DNA of 64,000 nt, from contig CAJOGX010000006.1 of the NCBI GenBank assembly GCA_905234175.1, positions 1 to 64,000 on the forward strand, read 5' to 3'. Below are positions 1-8,025 of the stretch, piece after piece. Within the stretch, counting starts at the first letter, position 1. Each line of letters opens with the position of its first letter. The notes beneath the pieces are model-generated. The model was not told where the DNA came from, did no database searches, and was given only the letters and a program-made list of their open reading frames with translations. This DNA is from an uncultured Selenomonadaceae bacterium. GTDB lineage: Bacteria > Bacillota > Negativicutes > Selenomonadales > Selenomonadaceae. Made by a program: the position numbers and the translations under genes.

Positions 1-242
1 TCGGCGGTGCGCAAGAAAGAAAAAACCGCCTGTGCGGTGGGCGGCGAATCCGAGGGAGATATGTGTGATATAGAAACGCCCGCCGACTGAGAAATTCCGA
101 AACGTCCATGTTAGAAAATCGCAAGGGTACTTGGCGAAATGACGAAAGACCTCCAATCCTTTGAATTTGGCGTTTCGAACATTGTAAACAGTATAAAGTA
201 ACTAACTACTTTCATATCGAAAGAAAGGAAAAAAATCTTTAA
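1..242. other. Left-edge non-coding stretch, possible 3' end of an upstream gene
   Basis: No gene can be called with confidence here. Plus frame 1 stays open from the window edge to a TGA at 88-90 (29 codons, ending Glu-Thr-Pro-Ala-Asp), so it could be the C-terminal end of a gene that starts outside the window. The fragment is too short to recognise. A CGAAACG near 98-104 is complementary to CGTTTCG near 170-176, which might pair in RNA, but no known riboswitch core was recognised. Confidence 0.25.
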
Positions 243-280
243 TAAAAAATAGCTCTCGGCAAAAAAACCTGCGCGAGAGC
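243..280 (-). terminator. Intrinsic terminator of the GH32 gene
   Basis: Read on the minus strand, GCTCTCG (280-274) pairs with CGAGAGC (258-252) around a loop of about 15 nt. The stem is followed by a T-rich run at 250-243. It lies about 30 nt behind the GH32 stop codon, as expected of a rho-independent terminator. Confidence 0.7.
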
Positions 281-310
281 CGAAAGAAAAGTGCGTGCAA
301 AAGTTGAGTG

Positions 311-1873
311 TTATTTCCAGTTGAGGGAAGCGAGGGCGTAGACTTTGCCGTTAATCTGGTCGATTGGTTTATCGCCGGAAATTTCGAGGGTGGGGGCGAT
401 GCCTTTCTGTTCGGGATAGATGAGCAGGCTGCAGACTTCTTCGCCATTCTGGAGGAAGAGTTCGATAGCGGAATGGTCGACGAAGAGGCGGAAGTTGAGT
501 TCGAGGTTAGCGAAGAGCTTGAATTTGCGGGTACCGATATTGACGTCGGTGTTTTTGCCGTCGCTGAAGGGGCGGATACCCTTGCCGCCGAGTTTCATGC
601 CGTTGCGGTCGAGGAACATGGTCTGGGTGTCGCGGTCGTAGCTGAAAACAAATTGCTCGTCGCCGAATTTGACGGCAGCGGTGACTTTGCGGGCGGCGCC
701 GAAGGTAATGTTGAGGTCGGATTCAGATTCAGCGGTAAGCTGGATAGAAGTTTTTTCGGTGTTGGCAACGTCGATATTCTGGGCGTCCCTGCGGAGGGCT
801 TTCATTTCTTCGACGGGGCGGTAGCGGAGCTTGCCTTCGTGGAGAATGAGTTCGCGGGGCATGGTGAGGGTGTAGAGCCAGCCGTCCTTAGCGGATTCGA
901 CGGTGTCGGTGAGGTCGGGCATACCAATCCAGCCAACGAGAATGTGACGCGCCTCGTTAGCGAAGACCTGCGGGGAATAGAAATCGAAGCCCTTATCGAG
1001 TTCGTGGAATTTGCCGTGAATCATGTCGAGGCTGTCAACGCTGAAGTGGCCGATAAAGTAACCGGCGAGGCAGTGGTTTTGATATTTCAATTCTTCGTGG
1101 TGGACGCCCTGCGGGCAGACAATTAAAACGTCCATGTCGCCGAACTGCAGGAGGTTGGGGCATTCCCACATGTAGCCGAAATCGTAGTAGTCGGTTTTGA
1201 CTTCGCCGAGGAAATCGAATTTATTTTTCTCGTCGGTTTCTTTGTAGATAAGGACAGCGCCGTTGGTGGGGCGGGAGGATTTTGACATGTCACTCATGCG
1301 CTGAGCCGCCATAGCGAAGTAGCGGACGCCGTTGCGGTAGAAAAAGTTGGGGTCGCGGAAATGAGCGGTGTAGCCTTCGGGGTTGCCGCGCAGAATAATT
1401 TCTTCCTTGGTAACGGAGCCGTCTTCCTGCATTGTGCCGAAGCGCTGAACGACGGAGCGGACGTAATTTTCGTCGCGGGAATTGCAGGTGTAGAAAACGC
1501 GGAGCTTGCCGTCCTCAACGAAGCCGCAGCCGGAGTGGCAGCCGTCTTTATCGTATTCGTCGCTCGGCCAGAGGGAAAGTTCGGGGAAGGAATAGTTGAC
1601 GAAATCGCGCGTGGCGGTATGCATCCAGGATTTGTTCTTGTGCCAGTTCTGATTAATCGGAGTCGGGTTCCACTGGCAGAAAATGTGGTAGACGCCGTCG
1701 CAGTAAGCAAGGCCGTTGGGATCGCTGATTAGAGAGTAGGGAGCGTCGACGTGGAAGCGGTTGTGCCACTGGTCGGTGAAGGGCATAATTGAGCGGACTT
1801 TGGCGTCAACTTCCGCCTTGTTAAAACGTTTCTTAATTTCTTCGAGATTCTCGCCGGATTTTTTAGCAGCCAT
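311..1873 (-). CDS. Glycoside hydrolase family 32 protein (sucrose-6-phosphate hydrolase / fructan beta-fructosidase)
   Basis: A GH32 enzyme of 520 aa that should hydrolyse beta-fructofuranosyl bonds in sucrose, sucrose-6-phosphate or fructans. The family motifs are visible in order: SDPNG near residue 47 with the nucleophile Asp, a WNP motif, FRDP with the transition-state-stabilising Asp, and MWECPN with the acid/base Glu. A C-terminal beta-sandwich of about 150 residues follows. There is no signal peptide, so the enzyme is probably cytoplasmic, which favours sucrose-phosphate or imported oligosaccharides as substrates. The ATG is preceded by TAAGGAGGAATTTTC, a strong ribosome site. The gene is divergent from the solute-binding protein gene, and no sucrose PTS or LacI regulator is adjacent. 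Substrate is inferred, not shown. Its codon use resembles that of its neighbours. Confidence 0.9.
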   Translation of the reverse strand: MAAKKSGENLEEIKKRFNKAEVDAKVRSIMPFTDQWHNRFHVDAPYSLISDPNGLAYCDGVYHIFCQWNPTPINQNWHKNKSWMHTATRDFVNYSFPELSLWPSDEYDKDGCHSGCGFVEDGKLRVFYTCNSRDENYVRSVVQRFGTMQEDGSVTKEEIILRGNPEGYTAHFRDPNFFYRNGVRYFAMAAQRMSDMSKSSRPTNGAVLIYKETDEKNKFDFLGEVKTDYYDFGYMWECPNLLQFGDMDVLIVCPQGVHHEELKYQNHCLAGYFIGHFSVDSLDMIHGKFHELDKGFDFYSPQVFANEARHILVGWIGMPDLTDTVESAKDGWLYTLTMPRELILHEGKLRYRPVEEMKALRRDAQNIDVANTEKTSIQLTAESESDLNITFGAARKVTAAVKFGDEQFVFSYDRDTQTMFLDRNGMKLGGKGIRPFSDGKNTDVNIGTRKFKLFANLELNFRLFVDHSAIELFLQNGEEVCSLLIYPEQKGIAPTLEISGDKPIDQINGKVYALASLNWK

Positions 1874-1946
1874 GAAAATTCCTCCTTAAGCGCAAAAATG
1901 TTTTTGAAATAATTCTCTAGCGCGGGAAATATTCCTGCCCAAATTC

Positions 1947-1975
1947 TTGTCAGCAAAATGAAATTTAGCTATAAT
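1947..1975 (+). promoter_or_regulatory. Sigma-70-type promoter of the solute-binding protein gene
   Basis: TTGTCA at 1947-1952 and TATAAT at 1970-1975 are separated by exactly 17 nt. A GGGAGGT ribosome site and the ATG at 2007 follow. Confidence 0.75.
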
Positions 1976-2006
1976 AGTGTGGAAAAATCAGTGGGAGGTA
2001 GAAATT

Positions 2007-3017
2007 ATGCGGCAGTGGGTGATATTGGCGCTTATGGCGTTCACGGCGGTGATAGCGGCGCTGGCTGGCGTGGCGGGCGCGGACGAAAATTCTGGCGCGC
2101 CGAGGCAGGAACTTCTGGCGTATACGACACTGCCGCCGGAAACGGTGTCGATTCTGTCGGAGGCGTACGAGCGGGAAGAGCACGTGCGGATAAATTTCGT
2201 GCCGCTGCCGCCTCAGGAGCTGGTGAACAAACTCTACGCCGAGCGCGCGGTTGACGTGGTGCTGGCGGACAGCAAAGTTTTAGATGTCTGCACGAAACTG
2301 GATTTGCTGACGCCGCACTTTTCCGAGACGAACGACGCCGTAAAAAATGAGTTCAAGGACAGATACGACCGCTGGATTGGCGTCTGGTATGACCCAGTGA
2401 TTTTCTGCGCGAACAGGGACTACCTGCGCACGATTCACGAAATTCCCGACACGTGGAGCGCGCTTGCCAATGAGCCGCACGTTCGCATTGGGATAACGGA
2501 TTTTCTGGCGGCGGACGCTTCTTCGAATCTGATGTTCCAGCTGATAGGAAATTTCGGCGCGGCGTCGACCTACGAAATTTTGAGCGGCATTCACCCGAAA
2601 GTTGTGCAGTACACGAAATTTTTATCGAACCCCGTGCGACAGGCAGGAATGGGCGAGGCGGATATTTCAATCGCCGTCGAGAGCGAGACGCTCAGATATA
2701 TTCAGGACAACTATCCGCTGAAAATAATTTACCCTGCAGACGGCACGAGCTACCTGCTGACGGGCGTGGGAATATCGACGGCGGACAGCGTAAAAAATCC
2801 CGCGGCGGCGAAGTTCGCGGACTGGCTGCTGAGCGACGGAGCGCAGCTGGCACTTCAGCGAAACGGTTTCTATTTCATTTCGACGAACCCGCGCACGCTG
2901 GCCTATAAAACTTTCGCCGGAAAAAATCTGGTACTGCTCGAAAGGACGGAGCCGTTCACGCAGCAGCAGCGCGAAGAATTTTTAGACCGCTGGGTCAGAG
3001 AAATCAGAATGCAGTAA
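2007..3017 (+). CDS. Periplasmic ABC transporter substrate-binding protein (iron/phosphonate-like, family 1)
   Basis: A 336-aa exported solute-binding protein. An N-terminal signal peptide (about residues 1-24, ending Ala-Gly-Ala) precedes a two-lobed binding fold of the SBP_bac_6 / AfuA type used for ferric iron, phosphonates or similar ligands. Visible landmarks are the LAYTTLPPE strand at the mature N-terminus, the DVVLADS segment and the late FADWLLSDGAQ segment typical of the family. The start at 2007 is chosen over an upstream in-frame ATG at 1977 because it has GGGAGGT seven bases before it and begins the signal peptide cleanly. The upstream ATG would also lie almost on the -10 box. 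No permease or ATPase gene lies beside it, so it either works with a transporter encoded elsewhere or acts as a sensor. The ligand is unknown. Confidence 0.8.
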   Translation: MRQWVILALMAFTAVIAALAGVAGADENSGAPRQELLAYTTLPPETVSILSEAYEREEHVRINFVPLPPQELVNKLYAERAVDVVLADSKVLDVCTKLDLLTPHFSETNDAVKNEFKDRYDRWIGVWYDPVIFCANRDYLRTIHEIPDTWSALANEPHVRIGITDFLAADASSNLMFQLIGNFGAASTYEILSGIHPKVVQYTKFLSNPVRQAGMGEADISIAVESETLRYIQDNYPLKIIYPADGTSYLLTGVGISTADSVKNPAAAKFADWLLSDGAQLALQRNGFYFISTNPRTLAYKTFAGKNLVLLERTEPFTQQQREEFLDRWVREIRMQ

Positions 3018-3030
3018 GGAGCTTACGAAT

Positions 3031-4356
3031 TTGAAAGTTGGAATAATCAGCCTTGGTTGCGCGAAAAATCTCGTCGACACTGAGGTAATGCTTGGAATTT
3101 TGACGGCGAAGGGCGAGACGATAACGCCGAACCCTGCCGAGGCGGAAATTTTAATCGTCAACACCTGCGCCTTCATCACCAGCGCGAAGGAAGAATCAAT
3201 CACGACGATTTTGAATCTGGCGGAGTACAAAGCCAGCGGGAATTGCCGCGCGCTTATCGTGGCGGGCTGTCTGGGGCAGCGCTACCGGCAGGAACTTTTG
3301 GACGAAATGCCGGAAATTGACGCGATAGTTGGAACCGGCGCGTGGAACAGAATTTTCGAGGCGGTCGAGGAAAGTCTGAAGGGCAACCGCGTAATTCTGA
3401 TTGGCGAGCGGGAAAAGATTTACAGCGCGAAGACGCCGCGCCTTCGTACGACGCCGGAATACACCGCCTACGTGAAAATTGCTGACGGCTGCGACCACCG
3501 CTGTGCTTTCTGCGCAATTCCGCTGATTCGCGGGCGCCAGATTTCCCGCCCGATTGAAGACATTCGCGCGGAAGTCGAGCGGCTTGCCCGTGAAGGCGTC
3601 AAGGAAATTAATCTTATCGCGCAGGACACGACGAACTACGGCAAAGATTTGTACGGCGCGCCGAAAATCTGTGACCTGCTCCGCGAACTCGTCAAGGTTG
3701 AAAAAATCCGCTGGATACGGCTGCTGTACGGCTACCCGCAAAGTTTCACCGACGAGTTGATAGAGTTAATCGCCGCCGAGCCGAAAATCTGCAAGTACGT
3801 GGACATTCCTCTCCAGCACGCCGACGACAGAGTTCTGGCGCGAATGTACCGGCGGGACACGCGCGCTTCAATCGAGGCGCTGATAAAAAAACTGCGCGAG
3901 AAAATTCCTGGCGTGGCGATTCGCTCAACTTTTATCGTGGGCTACCCAGGAGAGACCGACGAGGAATTTGAAACGCTGAAAAATTTCCTGCAGGAACAGC
4001 GGCTGGATAAAGTCGGCGTGTTCGTCTATTCGCCGGAGGAAGATACGCCGGCTTATAAAATGCGCGGGCAAATCCCTGAGGAAGTCGCGCAGGAACGCTA
4101 CCATGAGCTGATGGCGATTCAAAGTCTGATTTCGCAGGAAGTCAACGAGTCACTGCGCGGCAGGGAATTTGACGTGCTGATAGAAGGGCGCGACGCCGAA
4201 GTCCCTGAAGTCGTGGAAGGGCGCTCGTACCGCGAGGCGCCGGAAGTCGACGGGCAGGTTTACATTGAAAACGATAACCGCAGCCAGCCAGGCGATATCG
4301 TCCGCGTCCGCGTGCTCGACGGCTTCGTTTACGATCTGGCGGCGGAGAAAATTTGA
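3031..4356 (+). CDS. rimO: Ribosomal protein S12 methylthiotransferase RimO
   Basis: RimO adds a methylthio group to the conserved aspartate of ribosomal protein S12, using two [4Fe-4S] clusters and S-adenosylmethionine. The N-terminal UPF0004 domain carries cysteines C10 (SLGCAKN), C46 (NTCAF) and C80 (AGCLGQ). The radical-SAM motif is C154-x3-C158-x2-C161, and a TRAM domain ends the protein. The 441-aa length is normal. It starts with TTG, with AAGGAG about ten bases upstream overlapping the end of the preceding gene. The SLGCAKNLVD opening separates RimO from the tRNA-modifying paralogues MiaB and MtaB. It is followed after 15 nt by the CinA-type amidase gene, a common Firmicute pairing. 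Confidence 0.96.
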   Translation: MKVGIISLGCAKNLVDTEVMLGILTAKGETITPNPAEAEILIVNTCAFITSAKEESITTILNLAEYKASGNCRALIVAGCLGQRYRQELLDEMPEIDAIVGTGAWNRIFEAVEESLKGNRVILIGEREKIYSAKTPRLRTTPEYTAYVKIADGCDHRCAFCAIPLIRGRQISRPIEDIRAEVERLAREGVKEINLIAQDTTNYGKDLYGAPKICDLLRELVKVEKIRWIRLLYGYPQSFTDELIELIAAEPKICKYVDIPLQHADDRVLARMYRRDTRASIEALIKKLREKIPGVAIRSTFIVGYPGETDEEFETLKNFLQEQRLDKVGVFVYSPEEDTPAYKMRGQIPEEVAQERYHELMAIQSLISQEVNESLRGREFDVLIEGRDAEVPEVVEGRSYREAPEVDGQVYIENDNRSQPGDIVRVRVLDGFVYDLAAEKI

Positions 4357-4371
4357 AAGGCAGGGAATTTT

Positions 4372-4848
4372 ATGGTAAACGAAATTGGCAAAATGCTCAC
4401 CGAAAGAAATTTAACCATCGCCTGCGCTGAATCCTGCACGGGCGGACTTTTAACCAGCCGACTCACGGACATTTCCGGCAGTTCCGCCTACGTCAAGGGC
4501 TCGGTCGTCGCCTACGCCAACGAGATAAAAATTTCCGCGCTGCACGTCCGCGAAAAGACGCTGGAAGAGTTCGGCGCGGTAAGCGAACCTGTTGCGCTGG
4601 AAATGGCGGCTGGCATTCGCGAAAATTTCAACACGTCAATCGGCTTGAGCATAACCGGTATCGCTGGTCCCACCGGCGGCACTGAGGATAAGCCCGTTGG
4701 TCTGGTTTACATTGCCGTAAGCGGCGACGACGGCGATATGGCGAAGAAGTTCAACTTCAACGGCACCCGCACCGAAATTAAACAGAAAGCTGTTGAGGCG
4801 GCGCTCGTGCTCATTCAAGTTTATCTGACGCTCGAAAAAAGTTTCTGA
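4372..4848 (+). CDS. pncC: Nicotinamide-nucleotide amidohydrolase PncC / CinA C-terminal domain protein
   Basis: A 158-aa stand-alone CinA C-terminal domain. Such proteins deamidate nicotinamide mononucleotide to nicotinate mononucleotide in NAD salvage. The hallmark motifs are present: the AESCTGGLL segment near residue 20, VVAYAN, and the SITGIAGPTGGTEDKPVGLVY-type core, which contains the active-site Ser/Lys region. The N-terminal COG1058 domain of full-length CinA is absent, so this is the short PncC form and not a truncated full-length gene. A ribosome site (AAAGGCAGGG) lies just after rimO, so co-transcription with rimO is likely. Confidence 0.92.
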   Translation: MVNEIGKMLTERNLTIACAESCTGGLLTSRLTDISGSSAYVKGSVVAYANEIKISALHVREKTLEEFGAVSEPVALEMAAGIRENFNTSIGLSITGIAGPTGGTEDKPVGLVYIAVSGDDGDMAKKFNFNGTRTEIKQKAVEAALVLIQVYLTLEKSF

Positions 4849-4858
4849 GGTGATTTCA

Positions 4859-5443
4859 TTGCGAAAAATTTTTTTACTGGCGGCGGCGCTTATGGTCATG
4901 CTGACTGCCACGGCTTTTGCTGACGACGGCGTTTACGAATACACAAGCGAAACCTACGGCTTCAAAATAACCTGCCCCGCCAAACCGATTGTCGTTGTCA
5001 ACCCATTTGAAGACCCGTATCAGAAAGGCGAGCTGCTCGTTTTCGCCAACGAAGGAATGAAAATTATCTACGGCTATCAGATTCTTCTGGACGCCTTCAA
5101 GGACAACGCCGTGCCGGATTTCAACGCGTCCAACAGGCAATTCATCGACGCCTACCTTGAAAAAATGCGCGAGGACGACGCCTACGAATACGTTGAGCTC
5201 GTGAACGTTTCCAAAGGCAACCGCGGCGTCATGGCGCTGACGGCGAAGGAAATTACGATTCTTAACGACAAAGGCGAAGTTGAAGGCACGCTGGTTGCTG
5301 ACAGGCAGAGCGCGTTTACTTTTTTCAGAACTTCAGGCGGGCGCTGCATTTCGATTCAGCTGCTGGCGGAGGATTTCGGCGAAGACAATATCAACGACTA
5401 CCGAAAATCCATCAGCACTTTCCGCGACGCCGGCGATAAATAA
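4859..5443 (+). CDS. Exported protein of unknown function
   Basis: A 194-aa secreted or periplasmic protein that I do not recognise. The signal peptide (about residues 1-21, ending Thr-Ala-Phe-Ala) is clear. The mature part begins DDGVYEYTSETYGF and is rich in acidic and aromatic residues with predicted alternating strands, which recalls small PsbP-like or DUF-type exported domains. That is only an impression. The TTG at 4859 is preferred to the in-frame GTG at 4850, because GAGGTG sits at the right distance for the TTG while the GTG lies inside that ribosome site. It is part of the rimO-pncC run and is followed 15 nt later by a HAD phosphatase gene. Confidence 0.7.
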   Translation: MRKIFLLAAALMVMLTATAFADDGVYEYTSETYGFKITCPAKPIVVVNPFEDPYQKGELLVFANEGMKIIYGYQILLDAFKDNAVPDFNASNRQFIDAYLEKMREDDAYEYVELVNVSKGNRGVMALTAKEITILNDKGEVEGTLVADRQSAFTFFRTSGGRCISIQLLAEDFGEDNINDYRKSISTFRDAGDK

Positions 5444-5458
5444 TTTGGAGGAATTTTT

Positions 5459-6292
5459 ATGAAGGTAATTTTTATCGACGTGGACGGCACGCTTTTGACT
5501 TACGAAAATGTTTTGCCGCCGTCTGCAACCGTGGCGATTCGCACTGCACGAAAGAACGGCCACAAAGTTTACATTTGCACCGGCAGGAGTCGCGCGGAAG
5601 TCTACGATTACATCTGGGACATCGGGCTGGACGGAATGATTGGCGGCAACGGCAGTTACGTCGAGGCGGACGGCAAAGTTATCATGCACCAGGTCATTTC
5701 GCCGGAAGACGCTAAACATATCGTTGACTGGCTGCACGGGCGCGGGCTGGAATTTTATCTGGAGAGCAACGCCGGACTTTTTGCCAGCGAAAATTTTGAG
5801 ACGCGCGGCGAGTCTACAATTCAGGAATATTCCTACCGCAAGGGCAAAGTCGGCGCTAAGATGATTACCGTTCGCGACGCCTTTCCGGAAATGATTTTCG
5901 GCGAAAAAAATCTGTACCGCGACGATTTGAACAAGGTCAGCTTCGTACTTGACAGCTACCAGGATTATCTTGACGCCGCGAAGGAATTTCCGCACCTTAA
6001 AGTTGGAACGTGGGGCGGCGCCGGAGAAACTGCGCTGTTCGGTGACATTGGCGTTGCGAATATCGACAAGGCGCACGCGATTGACGTCCTGCTGAAATAT
6101 CTCGGCGCTGACAGGAAAGACACGATAGCTTTCGGCGACGCGAAGATTGATATTCCGATGTTCGAGTACTGCGCGATTGGCGTGGCGGTCGGAAGTGGCG
6201 GCGACGAGATTAAAGCCGTGGCTGATTTCGTCACCGACGCCGTGGCGGACGACGGAATTTATAACGCCTTCAAAAAGCTCGGTCTGATTTGA
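5459..6292 (+). CDS. Cof-type HAD-superfamily hydrolase
   Basis: A 277-aa Cof/YidA-type phosphatase that probably dephosphorylates sugar phosphates or similar small metabolites in the cytoplasm. Motif I is DVDGTLLTYE at residues 6-15, with the nucleophile and acid/base aspartates. Motif II is CTGRS near residue 40, and motif IV is AFGDAKIDIPMFEY near residue 222. A C2-type cap lies between motifs II and III. The ATG is preceded by TTGGAGGAATTTTT. The substrate cannot be read from the sequence. Confidence 0.9.
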   Translation: MKVIFIDVDGTLLTYENVLPPSATVAIRTARKNGHKVYICTGRSRAEVYDYIWDIGLDGMIGGNGSYVEADGKVIMHQVISPEDAKHIVDWLHGRGLEFYLESNAGLFASENFETRGESTIQEYSYRKGKVGAKMITVRDAFPEMIFGEKNLYRDDLNKVSFVLDSYQDYLDAAKEFPHLKVGTWGGAGETALFGDIGVANIDKAHAIDVLLKYLGADRKDTIAFGDAKIDIPMFEYCAIGVAVGSGGDEIKAVADFVTDAVADDGIYNAFKKLGLI

Positions 6293-6344
6293 GATTTTTT
6301 AAGTTGCAAAGACCACCCTTAAGATTATTTTCATAGACGGCGCG

Positions 6345-6350
6345 TATAAT
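6345..6350 (+). promoter_or_regulatory. -10 box upstream of the repeat-protein gene
   Basis: A perfect TATAAT lies 40 nt before the TTG start at 6390. No convincing -35 hexamer is seen 16-18 nt upstream, so an activator may be needed. Confidence 0.4.
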
Positions 6351-6389
6351 TTTGCTGTAAGTTTTTTGAAAATTGAAAGGGTGGTTGAC

Positions 6390-7982
6390 TTGAAGACCTC
6401 GAAATTTTTTATGGCGACGGCTTCAGCGGTACTGACCTCCGCTCTATTGACAGCTCCCGCCAGTGCCGGAACTCTTGACCAGGCGAACTGGGCAATTAAA
6501 TTCATGAACAAGAAAATAGTTTCGATGAGCGGCAACAACCCCCGCGTCAGAGAACTTGTCAGACGAAACGAAAAGGCGATGGACAATCTGTCGAACTACC
6601 AGCGCCTAAAAAAATACAGCAATCTTTTCAGGTCGTCGGGCTCATTCGATATGTCTGAGCCATTAAACGGCGGCTTTTTTGATTCTTCATTCGGCGGCAG
6701 TGTTACTCCAGCGGCAGGCAGTTTAGTCAACGGCGGCAGTGTTACTCCAGCGGCAGGCAGTTTAGTCAACGGCGGCAGTGTTACCCCAGCGGCTGGCAGC
6801 TCAGTCAACGGCGGTAGCGTCAATCCAGCGGCGGGCAGTTCAGTTACCGGCGGCAGTGTCAATCCAGCGGCGGGCAGTTTAGTCAACGGCGGCAGTGTCA
6901 ATCCAGCGGCAGGCGGTTCAGTTTCCGGCGGCAGTGTCAACCCAGCGGCGGGCAGTTCAGTTACCGGCGGCAGTGTCAACCCAGCGGCGGGCAGTTCAGT
7001 TACCGGCGGCGGTGTCAACCCAGCGGCGGGCAGCTCAGTCACCGGCGGCAGTGTCAATCCAGCGGCGGGCAGTTCAGTCACCGGCGGCAGTGTTACCCCA
7101 GCGGCAGGCGGTTCAGTTTCCGGCGGCAGTGTCAACCCATTGGCTGACAACGTATTTTCCGGCATAAGCGTTAATCCCTCAGGCGTCGGCTCAATCTTCA
7201 GCCGCTTTGCGCCGGCGAATTATATCCCGACCTTCACGCCAGCCGTCAGCAGTTTTACTTTCGAGCCGCCCTTCGTTACCGAATTTAAAAACCCGCTGAC
7301 GAAATTCGCGCAGCTGACCTCGCTCGCCGAGAGCAACCCCTACGCTTTCGCGCTGACTCACCCGCAACTTGCTGGCACAGCCGTCAACGCAGCCGGTACC
7401 GCCGTCAACGCAGCCGGTTCCCTCGTCAAATCCACGCTCGGCGGCATAGGCTCCCTCTTCGGTATCGGTCGCAGGAGCTCTCCCGCTTCCACTTCAACAA
7501 AATCAGCCAATTTAACTCCCGCTATTGTAAATCCCGCCGCTGAAAATTCCACTCCGCCGACTCAAAATCTCTCAACCGGCGTGAAAATCTCCGCGTCCGT
7601 CGAAAGCAAAATCAGCGTCGAAATTAATTCCTCCAAAAAAGTTTCCAGCGGCTACACCGGCGTTATCGTCGACTGCCGAGGACTCAATGCGCGCCGCGCG
7701 ATGTCCCCAGTTATCAAAAATGTTCGCGGCGATATAATCTACGGCGATAAAAATATCGACCCCGATAAGGTCGTCGAAATTGGCATGGTCGGCTACGCTA
7801 CCAATATGTCGGACGAAAATATTTCTCGCGCTGGCTCCAAACCGCTGGTCGTCCGCGCGCTTGACGTTGTAAACTTCGGCGATAACCCCGTGATAAGCCT
7901 TGAGGACGGCGACAGCATTCTGACTGCGAACGGCGCCAGTAAATTCCTCGAACAGGGCAACGTTGTCTTTTTAGTCGATTAG
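6390..7982 (+). CDS. Exported protein with thirteen tandem 13-residue repeats and a C-terminal LPP20/FlgO-like domain
   Basis: A 530-aa exported protein of unknown function. Signal peptide: residues 1-26 (Ala-Ser-Ala before the cleavage point). Residues 102-244 are eleven near-perfect copies of a 13-residue unit, GGSVNPAAGSSVT in its commonest form. Two decayed copies follow to residue 270. A smaller GTAVNAA duplication lies near residue 340. The last ~110 residues form a compact domain opening GYTGVIVDCRGL and containing RRAMSPVIKN and DIIYG, like the VDARGL/PAMSP domain of LPP20/FlgO-type lipoproteins. The TTG at 6390 is chosen because GAAAGGGTGG precedes it and it begins the signal peptide. 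The repeat region suggests a flexible stalk at the cell surface. The only nearby co-directional gene is the sugar transferase 43 nt downstream. Confidence 0.75.
   Translation: MKTSKFFMATASAVLTSALLTAPASAGTLDQANWAIKFMNKKIVSMSGNNPRVRELVRRNEKAMDNLSNYQRLKKYSNLFRSSGSFDMSEPLNGGFFDSSFGGSVTPAAGSLVNGGSVTPAAGSLVNGGSVTPAAGSSVNGGSVNPAAGSSVTGGSVNPAAGSLVNGGSVNPAAGGSVSGGSVNPAAGSSVTGGSVNPAAGSSVTGGGVNPAAGSSVTGGSVNPAAGSSVTGGSVTPAAGGSVSGGSVNPLADNVFSGISVNPSGVGSIFSRFAPANYIPTFTPAVSSFTFEPPFVTEFKNPLTKFAQLTSLAESNPYAFALTHPQLAGTAVNAAGTAVNAAGSLVKSTLGGIGSLFGIGRRSSPASTSTKSANLTPAIVNPAAENSTPPTQNLSTGVKISASVESKISVEINSSKKVSSGYTGVIVDCRGLNARRAMSPVIKNVRGDIIYGDKNIDPDKVVEIGMVGYATNMSDENISRAGSKPLVVRALDVVNFGDNPVISLEDGDSILTANGASKFLEQGNVVFLVD
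6693..7199 (+). repeat. 39-bp coding minisatellite (11 intact and 2 decayed units)
   Basis: The unit starts GGCGGCAGTGTYAAYCCAGC and repeats every 39 bp, in frame. Intact units run 6693-7121 and decayed units 7122-7199. Adjacent copies differ mostly at synonymous or Thr/Asn, Ser/Leu and Thr/Asn/Ser positions. The minus strand is also open through the array, an artefact of the repeat. Confidence 0.95.
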
Positions 7983-8025
7983 CGGTAAAATATTTCTCAC
8001 AAAAATTTTTATGTGAGGAACTTTT

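Noticed and set aside
1..180. TPP or cobalamin riboswitch at the left edge
   Set aside because: A CTGAGAAA stretch is present, but the rest of the THI box or B12 box is not found.
308..1126. Plus-strand 272-aa open frame opposite the GH32 gene
   Set aside because: The minus strand carries all GH32 motifs, and the plus frame has no recognisable domain and exists because of codon composition.
6596..7165. Long minus-strand open frame with Leu-Pro-Pro repeats across the minisatellite
   Set aside because: It is the mirror of the 39-bp coding repeat, has no ribosome site or signal sequence, and the plus-strand protein has a signal peptide and a recognisable C-terminal domain.
6693..7199. Possible CRISPR array
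   Set aside because: Units are directly tandem with no unique spacers and stay in frame inside a coding sequence.
7996..8017. Hairpin CTCACA/TGTGAG over the ribosome site of the sugar transferase gene
   Set aside because: Only six base pairs around an A/T loop and no further sign of a thermosensor or attenuator. It may be chance.
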